Assembly (NCBI GenBank): GCA_033763395.1
Contig: JANRKQ010000133.1
Coordinates: forward strand, 29,145-93,144
Direction: 5' to 3'
Length of the DNA: 64,000 nt
Source: Xiheimicrobium sp033763395
Lineage (GTDB): Bacteria > Myxococcota > Myxococcia > Myxococcales > Myxococcaceae
In this document: positions 50,800 through 58,976 of the stretch, piece by piece
Layout: each line of letters opens with the position of its first letter
How positions within the stretch are numbered: position 1 is the stretch's first letter
Translations under genes and position numbers: made by a program
The notes under the pieces: generated by a model
The model's database searches: none
What the model was told of the DNA's origin: nothing
What the model saw: only the letters and a program-made list of their open reading frames with translations

Positions 50800-52239
50800 A
50801 TGAACCGAACCTCTGCCTACATCGCCCTCGCTGCTGCGCTGCTCCTCGTCGCCGTGGTGGTCGGTCTGCCGAAGACGACGGCCCTTCCCACGCCGACGCC
50901 GGCCCCTGCTCCAGCGCCCACGCCCACGCCGGCCCCACCGCCGCTGGCCGTGAATCACCCCGGCTCGTTGAGCCTCACTGGCAAGCTGTCGCACCCCTAC
51001 GTGGTGCCAGGCACCAGTGACGTGTTCGCGACCCTCGAGGTGAGCGCGGTCGACGTACCGGGCGCGCGAAGGGCGCCGGTGAACCTGGCGGTGGTGATCG
51101 ATCGCTCCGGCTCGATGTCGGGAGACAAGATCGCCCAGGCCCGCCGCGCCGCGCTGCGCCTGGTCGACCTGCTCGACGAGCACGATCGCCTGGCCATCAT
51201 CCACTACGGCAGCGACGTGCGCTTCTTCCCCGGTGCCTTCGCCTCGACCGAGAACAAGGAGCGCATGCGCCGCTACATCCGCGGCATCTCGGACGAGGGC
51301 GGCACCAACATCGGTGACGGGCTCATGGCCGGCAAGGCGCAGCTCGACGCGGCCCGCAGCGACTTCACCGTGAACCGGCTCATCCTCCTCTCCGACGGGC
51401 AGCCCACCGTCGGCATCACCAGCGAGAACGGCCTCGCGAACGTGGCGCGCACCCTGCGCAACGCGGGAACCACCGTCACCTCGCTCGGCGTCGGCGCGGA
51501 CTTCAACGAAGACCTCATGCAGCGCCTGGCCGAGATCGGCGGCGGCTCGTACGGCTTCATTCGCGACGCCGAAGCCACCGTGGCGCTCTTCGAGAAGGAC
51601 CTCTCGCAGGCCGGAACCATGGTGGCGCGGGGCGTCACCGTCAGCTTCGACCTGCCGTCTGGCATCGCGCTGCGCGAGGTGTTCGGCCGGCCCAGCAGCC
51701 AGCTCGGCAACCGCGTCACCGTCACGATGCCGGACTTCTCGGCGCGCCAGACCGAGAAGCTCGTGGTGCACCTCGCTGCCTCGAACCTGTCCGGTGCCGA
51801 GGGCATGGCCGTCGACGTTGGAGACTTCCGGCTCGACTACACCGACCTGCTCACCTCGCAGGCCGCCGACGCGCAGGTGAAGCTCGCCGCGATGCTGACC
51901 GCCGACCGCTCGCTGGCCGACCAGCGCCGCGACAAGGACGCGATCGTCTTCGCCACCCGCGCGCGCGCCTCGCAGAACGTCGAGAAGGCCGCCGTCGCGA
52001 TGCAGAAAGGCAAGTTCGAAGAGGCGAAGAAGTTCATCCGCGAGAACACGTTCCTCTTCGACGACGCCGAGTCGGTTGCGGGCGCGCAGGCCTTCGAGGG
52101 CGACCGCGCCGCCAACGCGCAGCAGGCCGACGTCGTACGCGCCGCGCCGGCCGCCCCGGCGACCGTCCAGTCCGAGCGCGTGAAGTCGATGAAGGTCGAG
52201 GCCAAGCGCGGCTACGGCCTGGGCTCGTCGGTGTACTGA
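50800..52239 (+). CDS. Exported von Willebrand factor A domain protein
   Basis: 479 residues. A signal or membrane anchor (SAYIALAAALLLVAVVVG) is followed by a Pro/Ala/Thr-rich stretch and a VWA domain with complete MIDAS residues, Asp101-Arg-Ser-Gly-Ser, plus later Thr and Asp (DEGGTNIG, LLSDGQPTVG). After it comes a beta-rich part and a helical C-terminal region (AQVKLAAMLTADRS to ENTFLFDD). Such proteins bind metal-dependent protein partners at the cell surface. It is divergent from topA. The longer start at 50752 has a poorly spaced GAGAG, so 50800 was used; uncertain. Confidence 0.8.
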   Translation: MNRTSAYIALAAALLLVAVVVGLPKTTALPTPTPAPAPAPTPTPAPPPLAVNHPGSLSLTGKLSHPYVVPGTSDVFATLEVSAVDVPGARRAPVNLAVVIDRSGSMSGDKIAQARRAALRLVDLLDEHDRLAIIHYGSDVRFFPGAFASTENKERMRRYIRGISDEGGTNIGDGLMAGKAQLDAARSDFTVNRLILLSDGQPTVGITSENGLANVARTLRNAGTTVTSLGVGADFNEDLMQRLAEIGGGSYGFIRDAEATVALFEKDLSQAGTMVARGVTVSFDLPSGIALREVFGRPSSQLGNRVTVTMPDFSARQTEKLVVHLAASNLSGAEGMAVDVGDFRLDYTDLLTSQAADAQVKLAAMLTADRSLADQRRDKDAIVFATRARASQNVEKAAVAMQKGKFEEAKKFIRENTFLFDDAESVAGAQAFEGDRAANAQQADVVRAAPAAPATVQSERVKSMKVEAKRGYGLGSSVY

Positions 52240-52242
52240 CGG

Positions 52243-53121
52243 CTACTTCTTCGTCCCCGGCTCGGGCAGCGAGAAGAAGAACATCACGCCGCCCGCCACC
52301 ACCGCCGCCGCGCCCGCGATCATGAGTGTGTTCGCGGGCACGGCCTTGGCGTTCGCTGCGTCGGCGAACTGCTGCCGCTGGGCCCGGGGAATCATCGTGT
52401 TCTGCGCCTGCGCGGCGTCCTGGCCCGAGCTGATGCCCAGCGCGATGCCGCCACCTGCCGCGGCCACGCCCACGCCCATCGCGATGATCGACGCGATGCG
52501 CAGCGCGTTCGGCGGGGGCCCCTCGTCGCTCGTCTGGCCCTTCGCGATGGCGGCCTCGGGCAGGGCCTGCTCGACAGCGAGCAGCGGCGGCTGCACCGGC
52601 TCGAAGTGCAGGCTCGCCACCTGCCCCCCCTTCACCCGCACGCGCGTCGACTTCACGCCGCCGGGGAAGGTCGCCAGCACCTCGTACTCTCCGGGCGCCG
52701 CGAACAGCGCCACCGGCCCCGGCGGGAACTCGCGGCCCTGCACCACCAGCTTCGAGGCGCGCGGCGCGAAGATCTCGATGAGGCCCTTGCCCTCCGAGCC
52801 GGCCTTCCCGAGGAAGGTGCCGATGCTCTGCGCCATCGCCGGAGCCTCGGCCGACTCCGGAGCACGGGCCAACGCGAGCCGGTAGTACAGCGTCGCGAAG
52901 GCCCCATCGCCGAGCTTCTCGTAGGCCTTCGCCAGCCGCTGCGCGGACTGCGGCGTGCCCTTGAAGACCTCGGCCTCACGCCACAGCGCGATCGCCGCGG
53001 CGTCTTCGTTCTTCGCCGCCATGGCCTCGCCCCGGGCGAAGAAGTCGGTGTACCCGGCCTCTCCTTCGGCCTCTCCGGGCAAACCAGCGAGCAGCGCGAC
53101 GACGACGAGCGAGTGCATCAT
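52243..53121 (-). CDS. Exported TPR protein with PEGA-like domain and C-terminal membrane segments
   Basis: 292 residues. A signal peptide (HSLVVVALLAGLPGEAEG) is followed by TPR-type helices (about 22-110, ALWREAEVFKGTPQSAQRLA and more), a PEGA-like beta region (about 118-172, IEIFAPRASKLVVQGREF), and two hydrophobic segments (about 205-230 and 260-285) with a Gln/Ala-rich stretch between. This layout is common in myxobacterial envelope proteins of unknown role. It lies 76 bases after mlaD on the same strand; the stop is close to that of the VWA gene. Confidence 0.65.
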   Translation of the reverse strand: MMHSLVVVALLAGLPGEAEGEAGYTDFFARGEAMAAKNEDAAAIALWREAEVFKGTPQSAQRLAKAYEKLGDGAFATLYYRLALARAPESAEAPAMAQSIGTFLGKAGSEGKGLIEIFAPRASKLVVQGREFPPGPVALFAAPGEYEVLATFPGGVKSTRVRVKGGQVASLHFEPVQPPLLAVEQALPEAAIAKGQTSDEGPPPNALRIASIIAMGVGVAAAGGGIALGISSGQDAAQAQNTMIPRAQRQQFADAANAKAVPANTLMIAGAAAVVAGGVMFFFSLPEPGTKK

Positions 53122-53197
53122 GGGTACCCCGACGGCAAACGATGAGGACGCGACTCCCTACACGAGTCCGGGGCCCGCCCCCAAGCACCACGGCCAT

Positions 53198-54334
53198 TCA
53201 CTTCTTCTCGACTGGTTTCCCGGCCTTGTCGATCTGCTCGCTGTTCGAGATCGAGTACCGCACCAGCTCTCGCAGCACCCGGTTGCGCTTGACGTTCCCG
53301 AGGATCTCCTTGAGGTCCTCGTACACCGTCGGGTCGTTGATGATCGCGCCGAGCGAGCCCTCGCCCTTGTTGATCTTCGTGGTGAGCGACTTGATGTCGG
53401 CGGCGGCCTGCCCGAGGTCCGTCAGCAGCACCCGCGAGTCGCCGTAGACGAGCTGGTACACCACGCCGTCCTTGCGCGTCTTCGCGTCGTTCACCAGCGT
53501 CGACACCTCTTCGGCGGCCTTGCCGAGATCGGTCAACGAGTCAGCGATCTTCTTGTCGTAGATGAGCGCGTGGAGCGTGCCGTCTCCGCTCTTCACGTCG
53601 GCGAGCAGGCCGTCGACTTTCGTGATGGCCGAGTCGAGCCGTGCGGCGCTGGCCGACGCCTCGGTGAGGATCGCCTTGACATCGTTCGTCAGGCCCTTGT
53701 CGTAGACGACCGCGTGGAGCAACCCCTTGCCGGTCTCGACCTCTTTCAAGATGTTCTTCACCGAGGTGACGGCTTCCTTCACGTCCTTCTGGAGCTCGGG
53801 GCTCGTGTAGGTCGCGACGCCCGTGCGCAGGTCGCGCGTGATGCCGACGGTGTTGTCGATGATCTCGCCCGTGGCCTTGAGGATCGACGAGATGTCACCT
53901 GACGTGCCGGTCGTCAGGTCGGCGCCGTCGGGCTGCGCGGGCTGATCGGGGCTGCCGATGGAGATCTCGACCGCCTTGTCGCCCAGCACGCCGCGGTTGG
54001 TGATGCGGGCCACCGAGTCCTTGCGAATGCGCTCCTCGTACTTCTTCACCACCTCCATGGTGACGATGATGCGCTTGTCGCCGAGATCGGAGCCGAACTT
54101 GATGCTGGTGACGCGGCCGACGTTGACGCCGCCCAGGCGCACCGGCGAGTCGAACTGCAGGCCGTCGACGTTCTCGAACGCCCCCGTGTAGGTGTTCTGC
54201 TTGTCGAAGAGGTTGCGCTCCTTGCCGATGACGAAGACGACGAGCATCGCCAGGCCGAGGCCCAGGGCGATGAAGAGGCCGGCGCGAACGATGATGCGGC
54301 GCTCACGCTCGGCGGGGTTGAGGGTCGTGGTCAT
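53198..54334 (-). CDS. mlaD: MlaD/MCE-domain lipid transport protein
   Basis: 378 residues. One N-terminal membrane helix (about 18-40) is followed by the MCE domain (about 45-125, YTGAFENVDGLQFDSPVRLGG then VNVGRVTSIKF), and a long helical, coiled-coil tail (about 150-340) rich in Ala/Asp/Thr/Val heptads. MCE proteins form hexameric rings carrying phospholipids between inner and outer membranes. The tail probably forms a periplasm-spanning tube, as in PqiB/YebT-type proteins. It is the last gene of the lipoprotein-permease-ATPase-MCE operon. Confidence 0.88.
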   Translation of the reverse strand: MTTTLNPAERERRIIVRAGLFIALGLGLAMLVVFVIGKERNLFDKQNTYTGAFENVDGLQFDSPVRLGGVNVGRVTSIKFGSDLGDKRIIVTMEVVKKYEERIRKDSVARITNRGVLGDKAVEISIGSPDQPAQPDGADLTTGTSGDISSILKATGEIIDNTVGITRDLRTGVATYTSPELQKDVKEAVTSVKNILKEVETGKGLLHAVVYDKGLTNDVKAILTEASASAARLDSAITKVDGLLADVKSGDGTLHALIYDKKIADSLTDLGKAAEEVSTLVNDAKTRKDGVVYQLVYGDSRVLLTDLGQAAADIKSLTTKINKGEGSLGAIINDPTVYEDLKEILGNVKRNRVLRELVRYSISNSEQIDKAGKPVEKK

Positions 54335-54342
54335 GGCGGCCT

Positions 54343-55125
54343 TCAGCTCGCTCGCGCGTCGAGGAACGCGCGCACATCGGGGTGGGTCGAAGCCTTCATC
54401 TCGGCGACCGTGCCCTGGGCGACGATCTTCCGCTGCGAGAGCATGGCCATGCGGTCCGACACGCGGAAGGCGCTGTCCATGTCGTGGGTGACGACGATCT
54501 GCGTGCAGCCGAGGTCGTTCTTCATGCGCACGATCAGCTCGTCGATGACGCGGGTCGAGATGGGGTCGAGGCCGGTCGAGGGCTCGTCGTAGAGGATGAT
54601 CTCGGGCTCCATCGCGATGGCCCGCGCGAGGCCGACGCGCTTGCGCATGCCGCCCGACAGATCCGACGGCTTCATGTGCTCGATGCCCGGCAGGTTCACC
54701 CGCGCGAGGTTCTTCGCCACGCGCTCGGACAGCTCGGCCGCCGATAGCTTCAGGTGCTCGTTGAGCGGGTAGGCGATGTTCTCTCCCACCGACAACGAGT
54801 CGAAGAGCGCCGCGCCCTGGAACACCATCGACACGCGCTTGCGCACCTCGCGAAGGCCCTGCTCGTCCTTGTCCACGACGTTCTCACCGTGCAGCAGCAC
54901 CTGGCCCGAGTCCGGGTACAACAGCCCGATGAGGCACTTGAGGAGCACGCTCTTGCCCGTGCCCGAGCCACCGATGATGGTGAGCGTCTCGCCCTTCTTC
55001 ACCTCGAGGTTCAGGCCCTCGTAGATCTTCTTCGGTCCGAACGCCTTCCAGAGATCGACGAACTGAATCACCACCTCGTCCGAGGCGGGGCGCGTCGTCA
55101 CCTGGGTCGTCTCGGAGGCGGCCAT
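54343..55125 (-). CDS. mlaF: MlaF-type ABC transporter ATPase
   Basis: 260 residues. Walker A GGSGTGKSV, Q-loop, signature LSGGMRKR, Walker B IILYDEPSTGLDP and switch His in VVTHDMDS are all present. MlaF is the cytoplasmic ATPase that drives phospholipid traffic through MlaE and MlaD. It lies 6 bases downstream of the permease and 8 bases before mlaD. The operon order is mlaE, mlaF, mlaD. Confidence 0.92.
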   Translation of the reverse strand: MAASETTQVTTRPASDEVVIQFVDLWKAFGPKKIYEGLNLEVKKGETLTIIGGSGTGKSVLLKCLIGLLYPDSGQVLLHGENVVDKDEQGLREVRKRVSMVFQGAALFDSLSVGENIAYPLNEHLKLSAAELSERVAKNLARVNLPGIEHMKPSDLSGGMRKRVGLARAIAMEPEIILYDEPSTGLDPISTRVIDELIVRMKNDLGCTQIVVTHDMDSAFRVSDRMAMLSQRKIVAQGTVAEMKASTHPDVRAFLDARAS

Positions 55126-55131
55126 GGCGCT

Positions 55132-55980
55132 TTAGAACGCGAGGAACAGCTTGGTCATGAAGAAGTCCGACAGGCAGACCGACACCGACGCGATGGCCAC
55201 CGTCTCGGTCGTCGCCTGGCCCACGCCCTCGGTGCCGCCCGTCACGCTGAAGCCCTTGAAGCAGCCGACGATGGCGATGATGAGGCCGAAGACGAACGAC
55301 TTGAAGATGCCGCCGGCGAAGTCCATCAACGAGACGGTGTCGATGGCCGAGCGGAAGTACTGATCGTACGGAATGTCGTACTGCTGGTTCACCACCACCG
55401 AGCCCGCGATGAGGCCGAAGACGTCGGCGAGCGCGGTGAGCGACGGCAGCACGATGGCGCAGGCCACCAGGCGGGGCGTGACGAGCTTCTTGATGGGGTC
55501 GGCGCCCAGCGCCGAGATGGCGTCGATCTGTTCGGTCACCTTCATCGAGCCCAGCTCGGCGGTGATACCCGAGCCGATGCGCGCGCCCACCGTGAGCGCC
55601 GTGAGCACCGGCCCCAGCTCGCGGAAGAGCGTCAGGATGACGACCTTCCCCACCGTGTGCTGCACGCCAAACTTCGCGAGGAAGTAGGCGAACTGCAGCG
55701 AGATGACGAGGCCCGCGAAGAGCGCGACCAGCGTGGCGATCGACAACGAGCGCACGCCCAGCATCACCACCTGGTACGCCATCGACCCGAGCGCGAGCGG
55801 CGGCGTGAAGACGCGCGCGATGGCCCGCACGAACATGAACACCATGCCGCCGAGCTGGAGCCACGCGCGGTTGATGCGCGCAGTGAAGGGAATGATGGAC
55901 TCGAGCTCCTGCTGCACCAGCAGCGCCAGCTCGGTCTCGCGCGTGGTGGGCCCGCGGGGCGGCTGCTGCTCGGTGCTCAC
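55132..55980 (-). CDS. mlaE: MlaE-type permease
   Basis: 282 residues and five or six membrane helices. Family marks are SIATLVALFAGLVISLQ, FRELGPVLTALTVGARIGSG and ITAELGSMKVTEQIDAI. Its GTG start overlaps the stop of the upstream lipoprotein gene (GTGA). MlaE forms the inner-membrane part of the lipid transport complex with MlaF, MlaD and a periplasmic carrier. No MlaC-type carrier or MlaA outer-membrane lipoprotein is visible beside it. Confidence 0.92.
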   Translation of the reverse strand: MSTEQQPPRGPTTRETELALLVQQELESIIPFTARINRAWLQLGGMVFMFVRAIARVFTPPLALGSMAYQVVMLGVRSLSIATLVALFAGLVISLQFAYFLAKFGVQHTVGKVVILTLFRELGPVLTALTVGARIGSGITAELGSMKVTEQIDAISALGADPIKKLVTPRLVACAIVLPSLTALADVFGLIAGSVVVNQQYDIPYDQYFRSAIDTVSLMDFAGGIFKSFVFGLIIAIVGCFKGFSVTGGTEGVGQATTETVAIASVSVCLSDFFMTKLFLAF

Positions 55981-56477
55981 GGCGCCGCCTCTTGAACGAA
56001 GTTCGCCACCAGCGCATCGAACGCCGCCTGGTGCCGCGGCCGCTCGCCCTTCGGCGCCACGTAGGTGAAGTCGTGCACGCAGCCGTTCTTCTTGAGCACC
56101 ACCACCTCGACCTCGGCCGGCACCCCGTCGATGGAGACGTCGAAGAGGCTCCGCAGCGCCGCCCGCCCGTCGAGGGACAGGGCCTTGCGGTCGACCAGCA
56201 CCCGGTCTTCGAAGCCGATCAGCAGGTGCCCGGTGAGCACCTCGAGCGACGGATCTCCATGGTCCTTGCAGGTGGCGTTCATCGCCAGCAGATGGCCTGA
56301 GTTGCGTGAGGCCCAGGCGAGATCGTTCTCGGCGAACCCGATCGGCTTCCAGTCGGCCTCGGCGGGCGCCGTCACCCGGTACCGCAGCCCGTCCTTGAAG
56401 AAGCGGCCCTCGCGCAGCCCCGCACCACACCCGGCGAGGGCGACGAGCAGACACACACCCACCGACACCGAACGCAT
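55977..56477 (-). CDS. Lipoprotein of the Mla operon
   Basis: 166 residues, lipobox LAGC (Cys17). The mature part is a mixed alpha/beta domain with DGLRYRVTAPAEADWKPI and a repeated pattern similar to lipoproteins found upstream of MlaE-type permeases in delta-like bacteria. It contains two further Cys. It is translationally coupled to mlaE. It could be a partner of the lipid transporter, perhaps replacing MlaC; this is only a suggestion. The start ATG is supported by the signal peptide. Confidence 0.7.
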   Translation of the reverse strand: MRSVSVGVCLLVALAGCGAGLREGRFFKDGLRYRVTAPAEADWKPIGFAENDLAWASRNSGHLLAMNATCKDHGDPSLEVLTGHLLIGFEDRVLVDRKALSLDGRAALRSLFDVSIDGVPAEVEVVVLKKNGCVHDFTYVAPKGERPRHQAAFDALVANFVQEAAP

Positions 56478-56547
56478 CGACCGGGAATTAAGCGCGAACC
56501 CTCTGGGACGGCACGCTTTTGACCCGCGCGTGACCAAAAAGTTGACT

Positions 56548-56564
56548 CTACACGGGTGTTCAGG
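56548..56564 (+). promoter_or_regulatory. LexA box in the lexA promoter
   Basis: CTACACGGGTGTTCAGG matches the Myxococcus-type LexA consensus CTRHAMRYBYGTTCAGS (from memory) at 16 of 17 positions. It lies between a -35-like TTGACT (56542-56547) and an AT-containing -10 candidate (CATACT, 56568-56573; spacing longer than ideal) and upstream of the lexA GTG at 56605. LexA is expected to repress its own gene here and release it after DNA damage. Confidence 0.7.
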
Positions 56565-56604
56565 GACCATACTGAACGCACGTTTCCGACTGAAAGGGTG
56601 TCCC

Positions 56605-57267
56605 GTGGAAGAGCTCACCGACCGCCAGAAAGAGATCCTCGCCTTCATCCTGCGCACGTCCGAGGAGCGCGGCTTCCCGCCGACGATTCGTGAGATCGGC
56701 GAAGAGATGGACATCGCGTCGACGAACGGCGTGAACGACCACCTGAAGGCGCTCGAGCGCAAGGGGTACCTCACCCGGGGAGAACAGCAGAGCCGCTCAC
56801 TCGTTCCCACCAAGCGGGCGCGGCTGATCCTCGGGCTGGGCCAGGCTCGAAAGAACGACGCGAACATGATCGACGTGCCGTTGCTCGGCCGGGTGGCGGC
56901 CGGTGCGCCTTTGCTCGCGACCGAGAACATCGAAGACTCGGTGCGCATCGATTCGTTCCTGCTCGGCGGAGCGGGCGGGAAAGAGGTGTTCGCGCTCAGG
57001 GTCAAGGGCGAGTCGATGATCGAAGACGGCATCTACGACGGCGACTTCCTCTTCGTGCGCAAGGCGCCCAGCGCGTCACCGGGCGACATCGTGGTGGCCC
57101 TCATCGAAGACGAGGCCACGGTGAAGCGCTACTTCCCCGAGGGCGACAGGATTCGGTTCCAGCCGGCGAACAAGACGATGCAGCCGATCTACGTGCACAA
57201 GTCGCAGTTCAAGCAGACGATGATCCTCGGGAAGGTCGTCGGCGTGTACCGGAAGATGCCCAGCTGA
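56605..57267 (+). CDS. lexA: LexA repressor
   Basis: 220 residues. The N-terminal winged helix includes DRQKEILAFIL and PPTIREIGEEMD. The autocleavage site is Ala99-Gly100, and the catalytic dyad is Ser137 (GESMIEDG) and Lys174 (ATVKRY). So it is a fully normal LexA that represses the SOS regulon and self-cleaves when RecA is activated. The GTG start has AAAGGG at good spacing and fits the family N-terminus. The LexA box above supports autoregulation. Confidence 0.95.
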   Translation: MEELTDRQKEILAFILRTSEERGFPPTIREIGEEMDIASTNGVNDHLKALERKGYLTRGEQQSRSLVPTKRARLILGLGQARKNDANMIDVPLLGRVAAGAPLLATENIEDSVRIDSFLLGGAGGKEVFALRVKGESMIEDGIYDGDFLFVRKAPSASPGDIVVALIEDEATVKRYFPEGDRIRFQPANKTMQPIYVHKSQFKQTMILGKVVGVYRKMPS

Positions 57268-57270
57268 CCG

Positions 57271-58389
57271 TCAGGGGCACTTCGTGGGCGCGATGCGCGC
57301 GCAGGCCACTTGCAAGACATCGGCCTTGCCCAGCGCCTTCGCGAGCCGGGCCGTCGCGAGCTGGAGCGCCTCGTTCTTCGTCTGCTCCTCTTCCGCTGCC
57401 ACGGCCTCGAGCAGCTTCAGCCCGTCGGCCTTGCGGCCCAGGTGCGAGAGGAAGTCGGCGAGCTCCATCGCCTCGCGCACCTCTTCGCCCGTCGCCGTCG
57501 CCAGCGCCTTGTCGAGCTCGGCCTGAGCGCAGGTGACGTCTTTTCGGGCGAGGCAGAGCCGGCCCAGGCCCACGTGATACAGGGCCTGATCCTTCGCGGC
57601 GATGGCCTTCTTCCACGCGGCCTCGGCGCGATCGGGCCGCGACTGGCGCACCTCGAGCTCGGCGACGAGCTCCCAGACCGAGGCGTCTTCGGCCGCGGCC
57701 TGGGTGTACGCCGCGATGGCGTCGTCCCAGCGGCTGGCCTCGACGTAGCGGTCCCCGAGCTCCTGGCTGAGCGCCGCCGACTTCACGCCCTTCGCCTGAG
57801 CCGCCTCGAGCACGTCGAGCGCCTTGCCGCCCTGCTTCGCCTTCACCAGCTCTCCGGCCGCCTTCACCACCAGCTCCGCGCGGGCCTTGTCGGGGGCGGC
57901 GTCGCTGGCGAGCAGGAACCGCCGCACCGCTTCGTCGACGTTGCCGGCCTCGAGCGCCTCGTCCCCGAGCGCCTCGTGCGCGTTGTAGTCCTTCGGGTTG
58001 AAGGCCAGCGCCTTCTCGAGCGCCTCTTTCGCCTTCTGCTTCTCGCCCTTGATGCCGTAGAGCACGCCCAGCCGGCTCCAGGTGGTGCCGCGGTTCGGGT
58101 CGAGCGCCACGGCCTCTTCGAACTTCTTGAGCGCGTCGTCGATGCGCTGCTCCGACATCAGCAGCTCGCCCTCGGCCCCCGGGAGCCGCTTGTCTGTGGG
58201 GTTGAGCCGCCGCACCTCGTCGAACTGGGCGTGCGCTTCCTTGAAGTCGCCCTTCAGGTACGCCGCCGTGGCCGCCACGTAGTGCCCGTCAGCCTCGGTC
58301 TTTGGATCGACGGGAGGGGGATCCTTCTTGCACGCGCAGCCGAGCGCCAGGCCCACCGCCAGCAGGCACCCTCGCGGCGCGGGCCTCAC
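57271..58389 (-). CDS. TPR-repeat lipoprotein
   Basis: 372 residues. Lipobox LALGC (Cys18) followed by ACKKD; the rest is a row of about nine TPR-like helical pairs (AATAAYLKGDFKEAHAQFDE, KEALEKALAFNPKDYNAHEA and others). It probably forms a scaffold at the inner or outer membrane. Its start overlaps the stop of the preceding TPR gene by 4 bases, so the two are co-translated. Convergent with lexA, 3 bases apart. Confidence 0.75.
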   Translation of the reverse strand: MRPAPRGCLLAVGLALGCACKKDPPPVDPKTEADGHYVAATAAYLKGDFKEAHAQFDEVRRLNPTDKRLPGAEGELLMSEQRIDDALKKFEEAVALDPNRGTTWSRLGVLYGIKGEKQKAKEALEKALAFNPKDYNAHEALGDEALEAGNVDEAVRRFLLASDAAPDKARAELVVKAAGELVKAKQGGKALDVLEAAQAKGVKSAALSQELGDRYVEASRWDDAIAAYTQAAAEDASVWELVAELEVRQSRPDRAEAAWKKAIAAKDQALYHVGLGRLCLARKDVTCAQAELDKALATATGEEVREAMELADFLSHLGRKADGLKLLEAVAAEEEQTKNEALQLATARLAKALGKADVLQVACARIAPTKCP

Positions 58390-58976
58390 GCGCGGCCGAG
58401 CTTCTCGAGCACCTTCGCGCGGCTCGCGGTAGCCGCCGGGTGGCCCGGGTGCTGCGCCAGAATCGAGTCGAGGGCGTCCTTCGCCTCCGCGAGGCGGCCC
58501 GAGGCCGACAGCGCGGCCGCGCGGTTGAACCGGGCGCCCAGGTGGCCCGCGTCGATGGCCAGCGCGTCGTCACAGGCCTTCAGCGCGAGCTCGGTGCGGC
58601 CGGCCAGCAGGAGCGCCAGCGCGTAGTTCGCGTGCACGTCGGGCAGCGTGGGGCCCCACCGCATCGCGGCCTCGAGCACCTCGAGGGCCTTCGCGGGCGC
58701 CGACGCGTCTCCCCGGCGCGCGCGCTCGAGCCACACCGCGCCCAGGTTCGAGCGGTACTCCGGCACCTCGGGCTCGAGCTCGACGGCCTTCTCGAGGTGC
58801 GCCTGGGCCGCGTCGAGATCGCCCTGCCGCATCGCCAGCGCGCCCCGCGCGTACCGCCACAGCCCGCGCGCCTGCACGGCCTCGGGCGCCTTCTGGAGCG
58901 CTCCAACCGCTGCCGCGAGGTCGCCCTTCGCCTCGAGCGCCCGCGCCTCGTCCAGCACCGCGTCCAGGGAGGCCAT
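58386..58976 (-). CDS. Cytoplasmic TPR-repeat protein
   Basis: 196 residues and no signal peptide. Five or so TPR motifs are seen (AQAHLEKAVELEPEVPEYRS, ALKACDDALAIDAGHLGARF). The ATG overlaps the stop of the upstream phospholipase-D gene (TGATG), and its own stop overlaps the lipoprotein TPR start. So the three genes form one tightly coupled operon. An earlier ATG at 59009 would overlap the phospholipase-D gene further and was not chosen. Confidence 0.75.
   Translation of the reverse strand: MASLDAVLDEARALEAKGDLAAAVGALQKAPEAVQARGLWRYARGALAMRQGDLDAAQAHLEKAVELEPEVPEYRSNLGAVWLERARRGDASAPAKALEVLEAAMRWGPTLPDVHANYALALLLAGRTELALKACDDALAIDAGHLGARFNRAAALSASGRLAEAKDALDSILAQHPGHPAATASRAKVLEKLGRA

Noticed and set aside
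50656..51771. Upstream extension of topA by 372 residues
   Set aside because: The Toprim domain begins exactly at the ATG 50655, and the extension overlaps the VWA protein gene on the other strand.
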